Of a stretch of 64,000 nt of DNA, positions 56,801-64,000 are shown piece after piece; within the stretch, counting starts at the first letter, position 1; each line of letters starts with the position of its first letter. Made by a program: the position numbers and the translations under genes. Under the pieces are notes generated by a model. That model was not told where the DNA came from. It was given only the letters and a program-made list of their open reading frames with translations, and made no database searches. This stretch comes from Yamagishiella unicocca. Its lineage: Eukaryota > Chlorophyta > Chlorophyceae > Chlamydomonadales > Volvocaceae. The stretch is from positions 1,364,001 to 1,428,000 of the forward strand of contig BDSL01000008.1 of NCBI GenBank assembly GCA_003116995.1, in the 5' to 3' direction.

Positions 56801-59800
56801 ACCTGCGCATTACCCGTTCTGTCGTTTACCTAGTTTGCCCTGCGACACCTTTGATTCGGGTCCACAGTTATACACTGCGTACCATTCCCTGCATTTGCCT
56901 GCAGCGGTCTGGGACTGCTTGGGCCGACTGACCGACCAGCAGAAATCGCTCATTGAGGAGCGCATCAAGGCTGCGGGAAACCGAATGGCACGCGCGGGCT
57001 TGCAGCCTGGCTACAAGGCCGCCGAGTACGGGCTCCCCTCGCAGGTCTGTGCCGGCAGTCGTAGCAGGATAGTTGCCATTCATTGTTGTGCTGCACATCG
57101 AGGCGTAATTCCCCTTTTCTTCTGAAGACCCCCTCTCGATTGATTTCGTTGGTGCCGTGTTGAGGGAAATTTTCAAGCGTGTTGCAGCTGGCTGCTCGTA
57201 TTGGTACGGTGTACGGCAAGTGGACCTCTTGACTCGAATATTCTACCCTTTCCCATGCCACCAACAGGACGACCCCATGCTGGTATCCCCAGCTGCCGGC
57301 AATGGTACGCCGCGTCGGCCTCCATCGCCCATGCGCCGGTCCGGGATTGGAATGGGAGTTGCGACTTCCAACGGTGCAGCCGCCGCAACGGCTTCACCTG
57401 CTGCCCGTGGAGGAATCATCGAAACCTTGTCGGCACGTGGCAGCGTTGCCACCTCCATTGGCAGTGTGCCCGTGGCTTCGAGCTCAGGCAGCCCCACGCC
57501 CCGTCAGCCAGCGGCAGAGGTTTTGCCCGCGTATGACGTGCGGCGTGTGAACTCGCCCCTGGTTAACCGGTTCGGCTCTTTCAACCTGGGTTCAGCGCCG
57601 GTGCCCGGCGACGCCGGGGTGCTGACCTCATTAGAGGTGCGAATGGCGCGTGCGCGACTTTGGCATATGTTGATGACTGGCTGACTTAACCCTCGCGAAT
57701 ACCATTTGCGTCCAACTCGTGATCAACCGTGTGCCTGCGCAGGGCGCCGATGAGGAAGGCACGATGCGCAACTGGGTCATTCTGCACGACCGGCTGCAAG
57801 GTGAGATCAACCGTCCGTTGAGCTTTTGGGCATCTTAAATTATACGTGAATTACTTCAACATTGCTGAAGGTTGTCGTCATGCACAGAACATACATTACA
57901 TTATACGTGCATGAAGTGTACCTGCATGTGTGATCCTGACAAAACAACATCTTACACGTGCCCGTATTCGACTTTTCCGTGCCCAGGCGACGACTGGGAG
58001 GGCGCCACCCAGGCCATGAAGCTGCTATGCTACAGCTACATCGAGATGGATAAGCACAGTTCGCACGTCGTGGCCTTGCTTATGGACCCGCGGAACGTCG
58101 ACGAGCTGGTTCACCTGCTCTCGCAGAGGATTGAGCAGGTGTGTGTATAGACGCCACATAACACAAGCTGCCGGACTGTGGGCCACGCGCCCTATCAGGA
58201 CAGACGCTGCCCAGTTTTTGTGGCCCTCTAAGAAGGCGTTATCAAATGCGTCTTTCACGGCCTAGGTGCCTGCCAAACTGCGTCATTGCCTAGCTGCCGC
58301 CACCTGATATCATTTCTTTCTGTCCACAGTCGCTTGCGAACGCTGCCGCGTCAACGATGTGCTTGCCTGGCGGACCCGAGTACAACGCGCGTGCCTGCAA
58401 GTACAGCGTCAACTCGCTGATGAACCTGTGCAACGTGACGACGCTGACGACGGGCTTAACCGACAGTGCGTTACGGCAGCTGTTCAGCGTGCTGCTGGCG
58501 TGCCTTATTGACGGGCGCCTGCGCCAGGTGAATGGGTATCGCTGCGGACAAGGCACCTCAGGCGGGCGAGAGGCTCAAATCGATTTTCTCAGTTCGGGTC
58601 TGAAATCGGTGTATAGTAGCTGTGGTGCATCGCTGAGATTAGTATCGTGTTGGATGGCTCATCCGTGACATTGCTCCTGTTCTTTGCCACCGTATTGCCA
58701 AACAGGTGCCGGACGGTGACGGTCTGCTGAAGGCCGTCAACATGCTTATCATGAAACTTCTGGAGTACGCCAACAGGTTGGTGTCGCAGCGGGCCATGGT
58801 TGCTCGCACCTTCAGTATTAAAAAACAGTTTCCTTTGGCTCGCTCGCTGCTGATGTGTCCCCGTGTGTTAAACAACGTGCCACGTACCTATACTACAGGG
58901 CTGGCGTGTTCGGGGCGCTCATCGGGCTCCTCCGCGCACCCAATCCGCGCATTTACGAGATGATGCACCCCTCAACCGCCGGTCCCGACGGCGGCGCGTC
59001 TGAGATGCTTCTGCGGTGGAACGACATGGTCGTGAAGTGCCTGATTAAGATGACCAAGCAGCTCGGGAGCCTCGTTCCGGTGAGCCCGTTACCTTAATGG
59101 TTACCAGACGTACCTCCTTGTTGCGTATTACATAGGCAGGCTTGTCCTGTGGCGCAACTAGAGAACAAGCGATCGCCATTGTGTGACCAGTAAGCCTGAA
59201 TCCCTTGTGTCAGCCTGAATCCCTTGTGTCAGCCTGAATCCCTTGTGTCTGTGGATTGCCGCTCACTGCAGACCCTCAACGTGGCCGACGTGCTTGTACA
59301 CATCCATCGCTACATGCAAGAGCTGGGTGCGGAGGAGGTCCGCCGTCGCAGTTCAATCGTAAGAAGGAAATAGTTGAACAATATGCGTGCGGTGCTCCAG
59401 TTGGCAGGGGTGTAGGCATGGTCAGGACATTTTGATGACCGAACCACCGCTGCCGCACTACGTGCAGGAGGACAAGCCACTTCGCATGGTCAAGACCATG
59501 TTGCACGAATTGTGCAAGCACCGGGGCTACGACATCTATAAGGACGTGGAGGCCATGCCGGGTAAGGCCCTGGGTGCAGGATGTGTCCTGACAGCAGGTC
59601 TTGCTGCTTGATGTGGAGAAAGTGCTGGGCAGTGGCATCCACACGCCAACCTGAGGAAATCATGTTCATGTTCAGGGGTAACGGAGGACATGGACGAGAT
59701 GGTGATGTTGCCGTACATTCGCCTCAACCTGGACACGTTGCACTTGGACAAGCGGCCGTCGCAGTCCGCGCTTGGTGGGGCGACGACTGCCGCCGCCGCT

Positions 59801-61391
59801 GCCGCCGGCACCACCCTCATGGCGTCTGCAGCGGCGCCTAGGCCCGCTGCAGCTCCCAGTGCTGACGTGCCTTCAACTTCAGCGGCAGCAGCAATGGCGG
59901 CATCCCGATCGCGGCCACAGGCACCTGCGCCGGCCGCGACTGCCCCCATGCCGCCTCAAGCGCCGGTCCCAGCGGCTCCAGTCCCGCAGCAGCAGCCGTC
60001 CCATCAGCCGCAAGTGCTCGTGCCTCTGAGCACCAACGCCATGCCGCCACCGTCTGCAGCTAACGCGGGCGTGCCGAAGCTGTTTGCCGCACAGCCGGCA
60101 ACTACAGCCGGTATCCCTCCCCCTGCTCCCGCCCACGCTGCTGTCCTGGCGCCGGTTGTGCACCAGCCTCCCCTGAACCTGGAGCCGTCAAGCCGCGAGT
60201 TCACACGGCCGGCTGCCGACGAGCAAGAGGCCCGCAACATCCTGGCGACAATTTTCAAGCGAATTGGCGACAAATCCCAGTCAAACCAGGTAAGTGTGAT
60301 GGCATCGACTTGCTGAAGCCGGCAGGGTGAATTGGGCGCAAGTTCTGTCAGCTGGCAGCAGAGGTTTAGGGTTCATCGCTGATGATGTGCATACGCCATT
60401 CGTCGTGCACGTATACGAGCGCCATGGTGGAAATGATGTTAACGGGCTTTCTCCATCCTCTGGTTGAACCTCTGTGCACTAGGCTCTTGTGGACCTGCAT
60501 CACTTCATCGAGGCGAACCCCAATATCGACGTGTTGAATCAAATGCTCAGCCAGGTGAGTGCGTGTAGTGGCGGCAGGCGCTTTTTATCTGTGTGCTATT
60601 GCGGGTTCTGCAGATGTGCCGCATTGTCGGGTGTCTGGTCTTGCCACTGAGGCCATCGTCGTGTGGTTCGAAATGGCGCAGGTCAGCCCTTACTTCAAGA
60701 CCTACTTGCAGCGGGGTTTGTCCAAGGTGCGGCTGCAGATCCAGCACGCCGCCACTACGGCAGCGGCAGCGGCTGCCACGGCCCAGGAACAGTCATCCGG
60801 ATCGCCGGGGCTCGCTGCGAAGATGTCAGACGGTGGTGTCGGCACTAGCGGGAGCAGCTGGGGCACGCCGGACGGAGAACCGGCTGGTGCAACAGCACGC
60901 ATGACAGGTTTGTGTCAACACCCAGGCAAACGTTGCATGCTTTCCTCAAACGGCCCACGTAACAAAATAAATCATCTTTGTGTTTGCAGTGGCTGAGAAG
61001 CTGGCTGCTGCTGAGGCACGACCGCACAGCCCAGCATCGCCTGGGCGCCTGCGCGGCGTCGGCAACTTGGACGAGCTGCGCAACCGCATGAACAGCCTGA
61101 GTGTAAGCCTTTGTGCACGGTTGCTGCGAGGGGTTACACGTAAATACAGCAAATTTACTTAAATGGATGCTAGTTAGATAATTGTCCCTTAACCCTCCAA
61201 TCTAAGCGCTCCACATCCGTTGCCCTTCTTCCGTTCCCAATGAATGCCTGCAGACGAACCTGCACGACCTGCCAGTTCGGAACTCGGCCAGCATCTCCAT
61301 GCCGGGAGCAGTTTCGCAAGACCTGCTGGATTTGCAGGAGCGCATGAAGAAAATCCAGAGCATTGCAGCAGCAGCGGCTTCGAGCAATTAG
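47870..61391 (+). CDS. MOR1-like: XMAP215/MOR1/ch-TOG microtubule polymerase (45 exons, 2,276 aa)
   Basis: The model runs from ATG at 47870 to TAG at 61389-61391 and stays in frame over 45 exons (6,831 nt). Exon starts: 47870, 48122, 48339, 48693, 48950, 49213, 49619, 49974, 50337, 50723, 50951, 51361, 51574, 51868, 52120, 52336, 52578, 52785, 53248, 53820, 54099, 54284, 54631, 54905, 55133, 55387, 55631, 55872, 56079, 56287, 56490, 56905, 57268, 57743, 57987, 58330, 58706, 58899, 59272, 59468, 59676, 60483, 60682, 60990, 61254. TOG regions sit at about residues 10-245, 285-507, 600-815, 900-1110 and 1205-1460, with marks such as HTNWKARVAAYED, KKWTERRDALL, GWGEKNFQ, HKNPKVQSEAINW and SSNWKERKAGLD. 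A MOR1-type C-terminal helical region follows (NDMVVKCLIKMTKQL, DKPLRMVKTMLHEL, RNILATIFKRIGDK). Role: binds tubulin dimers and speeds microtubule plus-end growth in spindle, cortical and flagellar arrays. Intron 11 most likely starts with GC at 51077. Confidence 0.95.
48532..48588. repeat. Short spaced duplication in TOG intron 3
   Basis: TGATTCAGAGGAAGGGC occurs twice (about 48532 and 48571), separated by about 20 bp. Confidence 0.85.
55297..55342. repeat. Tandem duplication in TOG intron 25
   Basis: CGCACGAGGAAATCCCGTTA followed by TCC occurs twice in a row, then a third partial CGTTATC. Confidence 0.85.
59192..59249. repeat. 19-bp tandem repeat, three copies, in TOG intron 38
   Basis: AGCCTGAATCCCTTGTGTC occurs three times head to tail, about 20 bp before the 3' splice site at 59271. 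Confidence 0.92.
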
Positions 61392-62170
61392 GTGGCGCGC
61401 ATGACCTAAACACGTAATTTTCTTCGGGTTATAGGCACGTCCCTTCCAATAGAGGCTAGGGGCTGGCTTCCCAATGCATAATGCAGTAATGAAGATCTCT
61501 GCTTACGGCGCCCGAGAAGTATCGCAGCACCACTGCACGGCTGTTAGGGCGCCGACCCTATGGGGCAGAGGTGCGCAGCTGTGGACTTCTTTGATCATAT
61601 AGATTCAATTATGAATTGAAGTGCGTACTGTGCCAGTGGACACGTGGTGATTAGCTAAACTGGATGGTGTGGGTGGCTTGTCAGGATGTGCCTGGATAGA
61701 CAGGATATGCGGCGTCTGGTATGGATTGAAAAAAACGCTGCGCTGGTTATTGCTTGTCACAATAGGACAGTTACACATTTTCGTCTCATAACTTATCAAC
61801 GGTTATCAAAGTATTAGAGACATCATGATGCCCAAGCACTCGTCTTACTGGACGCCTTGCCGACTTTACCTTGCAACAAATGTAATACCAGTTATAGATT
61901 TCAGCTTCCATTTCGCACAAACCAATTCGCATATGTTGCGTAGTTGGCGTCGACACAACCCAAATGAACGAAGCCGCAACTCAATATCCAACCTCCAGTC
62001 TCTCACGAGGACTGTGAAACGCCTGTGATCGGCCCAGGGGCATTACGCCGATGCACTTGCTACGCAAATACCAAATTAGGGTCGCATCCTTCTTATAAGG
62101 CATCGCCGAAGCCGCAATATCGCTCAGCAATGAAGTCTAGAGGTCAGCGCGCGGAAAGTTCAAAGCCCGC
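61392..62170. other. Convergent intergenic region (3' UTRs of TOG and methyltransferase genes)
   Basis: About 780 bp, more AT-rich than its flanks. TGTAA at about 61879 (plus) and TTACA at about 61771 (TGTAA on minus) are candidate polyadenylation signals. If both are used, the two 3' UTRs overlap by about 100 bp. No gene is seen. Confidence 0.5.
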
Positions 62171-63999
62171 TCACAGCGCCGTCAACAGTCGCAGCAGCTG
62201 TGGGGAGAGATCTTTCGCCTCCTCGGCATCCGCGTCTGCGTCATCGCTGTGGTACAGGGTTACCACATCGTGGCCGTTACTGCCGTTTCCGTTGCGGTTA
62301 CCGTTGCCAGTCCCGCTGCAACCGTTTCCCTGATGACTGCCAATCTTCTGCCCCGCACCTTGCGTGCGGTGTCGGAGGCTCTTCTTCTCGAACAGCACGC
62401 CGGCCAGCAGGTAGGTGCTTCCACTGTAAATGGCCTCGCCACGGGTCCTCATAGCCGAGATCCAGTTTCGCACCTGCGGTGGCCGGCAAAGGACAAATGA
62501 CCGATTCAGCTGCATCCAGCCGCCAACACCTTCGTATACTTCATTCCCTGGCTTCGCGTGTCGAATCGTAGACACTCTCCAGCTGGTAGCCAGTGCAACA
62601 GTTGCAACCTCTCAGCCCTGAAACAGCCTTCCTTTTGAAATTGACCGATCAACAGGCGTCATCTCAAACGGAAACACGCTTGGCCCCTGCATTCTATGTA
62701 CCCCCGGAAGGCTCCAAAAGCGAAATCCAGTGGGCAGTCGCACCTTGGGCTGGGAGGAGTAGGTGCCGAACGGCAACGGCGTCACCAGGAAGTCTACCAC
62801 CCGGTAGCCGGCCGCCTCGGCATGGCGCAGCACCGAAACCGGGTTCGAGTACGACGCCACCAGCAGCATAGCGTACGGGAACCCCAGGGACAGCAAGTCC
62901 TGAATGCAGATCGTACACCGCACAAGAGAGGGTGCAGGCGAGATGCAACCCCAATCGTCACACTCTCCGTCTTCCTCAGTGTCAGGCGATGTGCCCGATG
63001 GTTCTATCTTTTGGTCTGGAACCCACTGTAACCGTTACAACAACTCGTACCGCGCAGCAGCAGTCCAAAGCTCCAAACTGGAACACAACTAACCCGCGTG
63101 AGACCGGCGCCGTCCACGCCACCGTGCAGCTCCGGCATCAGAATGTCGGCGTCAGGGGAAGGCAAGTACGGAGGGTTGGCGATGAGGCACGCGCCTCCCG
63201 CGGCGGGCGAGGTGGGCGAGGAGGTGCCCTGGTAGAAGCAGCCGGTGGTGATCTGGGGGGTGGAGGCGGGATGATGGAGGCGTGCGGCGGGTCGGTGCAG
63301 GCGGGGCGGCCGGAGTGAGCCATGTGCCGGGGAAGCCACTCGCACCGATTTCTTTGGGGATGCTGGATTGCGGGTGCGCCTGGGTGGGGCGTCATATCGC
63401 GTATGGAAGGCTTTAAAGCAGTTGGTTGTTGTAACGGTTACAGTGGGTTCCAGACCAAGAGGTAGAACCATCGGGCACATCGCGAAGCTTGAGGGAATTG
63501 GCCTCTATTTCTTCGAGGGGAAATCGGTGCTAGGTGTGGTCTCGTCTCTCCCTCCGCACGCCAACAAGCCTCACCTGGTACTTGTCCGCAAGTTGGAACG
63601 CGGCGGCATTCTCGTGAGCCAGGCCCGCCGAGATGGGGTTCAATTCGAAGCCGTAGACGACGCCGTCAAACCTGATGGCAGTATCGTGGCAGCAGGGGGT
63701 AATCAGTGGAGTGCCCTCACAGCCCGCGTGCAGGTTGGGTTAAACAACTTCTCCATGGTCCCGTTGGATGACGAGGAGACCAAGCCGGTTGTAGAAGGCA
63801 CACTAAGAAGCGGCAGACCGAAATTGATATTGCCCCTCACCTACCCAACACCTCGCTCGACCCCGCATCATCAGTGTCATTCTGTCATAGCCCTATCTCT
63901 CAAGAGTCAAGAAAGCCACAGTGGCACACACGCCCACACCCACCTGATCTTTGTCAGTGCGCTGATCACAGGCTTGCCGTCCCCAGTGCCGAACTCCAC
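62171..63999 (-). CDS. Class I SAM-dependent methyltransferase with NPPY motif (5' end missing)
   Basis: Visible exons on the minus strand: 63999-63944 (cut by the window), 63671-63575, 63252-63094, 62899-62744, 62473-62171 (TGA); phases fit at every junction, giving about 256 residues. SAM-binding motif I is VEFGTGDGKPVI at the very edge. GVVYGFELNP is the acidic motif II strand. ACLIANPPYLPSPD is the motif IV that in HemK/PrmC and N6-adenine enzymes contacts the target amino group. LPFGTYSSQPKVRNWI and STYLLAGVLFEKK complete the fold, in the order found in a plant family of uncharacterised methyltransferases (Arabidopsis At3g28460 type, from memory). Substrate unknown. The last ~60 residues are an Asn/Gly-rich then Asp/Glu-rich extension (DDADADAEEAKDL). 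The donor after 63094 is a less usual GTTAGT. Confidence 0.78.
62985..63043 (-). repeat. Interspersed repeat family 1, copy D
   Basis: Reverse orientation: GGCGATGTGCCCGATGGTTC, then TTTTGGTCTGGAACCCACTG and TAACCGTTACAAC. It lies in the methyltransferase intron between exons at 63094 and 62899. It is nearly identical, in opposite orientation, to copy E. Confidence 0.92.
63427..63482 (+). repeat. Interspersed repeat family 1, copy E
   Basis: Forward orientation: GTTGTTGTAACGGTTACAGT, then GGGTTCCAGACCAAGAGGTA and GAACCATCGGGCACATCGC. It lies in the methyltransferase intron between 63575 and 63252. With copy D it forms an inverted pair about 383 bp apart enclosing one whole exon. Confidence 0.92.
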
Positions 64000-64000
64000 C

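Noticed and set aside
62985..63482. Inverted repeats as terminal repeats of a DNA transposon
   Set aside because: The interval between them holds a conserved methyltransferase exon, no transposase, and no clear target-site duplication; single copies of the same repeat occur elsewhere.

Overview
The window is nuclear DNA of a green alga, most likely a volvocine chlorophyte (Chlamydomonas/Volvox relatives). The evidence is GC-rich coding sequence with G/C third positions, genes split by many short GT-AG introns, long poly-Gln, poly-Asn, poly-Ala and poly-Gly tracts inside otherwise conserved proteins, TGTAA motifs (the usual chlorophyte polyadenylation signal) downstream of several genes, and plant-type gene families. 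No rRNA, tRNA, CRISPR, transposase or virus-like gene was recognised. I built the exon models by hand from family resemblance, splice consensus and reading-frame phase, so every exon edge is a prediction.

Layout, left to right. (1) 201-2166 (+): 3' part of a CASTOR/POLLUX-type ion channel gene, cut by the window edge. (2) 5296-14305 (+): a very large RWP-RK transcription-factor-like gene of about 1,870 residues. (3) 16316-22269 (-): a complete CDKAL1-type tRNA methylthiotransferase of 840 residues with a C-terminal membrane anchor, convergent with gene 2. (4) 22780-27848 (+): a plastid-targeted PEP-mutase/isocitrate-lyase family enzyme of 518 residues, divergent from gene 3 across about 510 bp and carrying an unusual extra C-terminal domain. 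(5) 30528-40093 (+): a flavin-containing monooxygenase of 1,649 residues whose last ~1,100 residues are low-complexity sequence. (6) 43024-46342 (+): an mTERF-like, probably organelle-targeted protein of 754 residues with about 45 Glu-Ala-Ala repeats. (7) 47870-61391 (+): a 45-exon XMAP215/MOR1/ch-TOG microtubule polymerase of 2,276 residues with five TOG regions. (8) 62171-63999 (-): 3' part of an NPPY-type class I methyltransferase gene, cut by the right edge and convergent with gene 7.

The genes do not form a pathway. They are neighbouring housekeeping or regulatory genes (ion transport, nitrogen or sex-type transcription control, tRNA modification, plastid C-C or C-P lyase chemistry, redox chemistry, organelle gene expression, microtubule growth, methylation).

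Between and inside them lie two interspersed short repeat families. Family 1 is about 50 bp with five copies; two of these sit as an inverted pair around one exon of gene 8. Family 2 is about 36-58 bp with three copies, all intronic and two of them within 10 bp of a splice site. There are also many intronic tandem repeats and at least three probable GC-AG introns.
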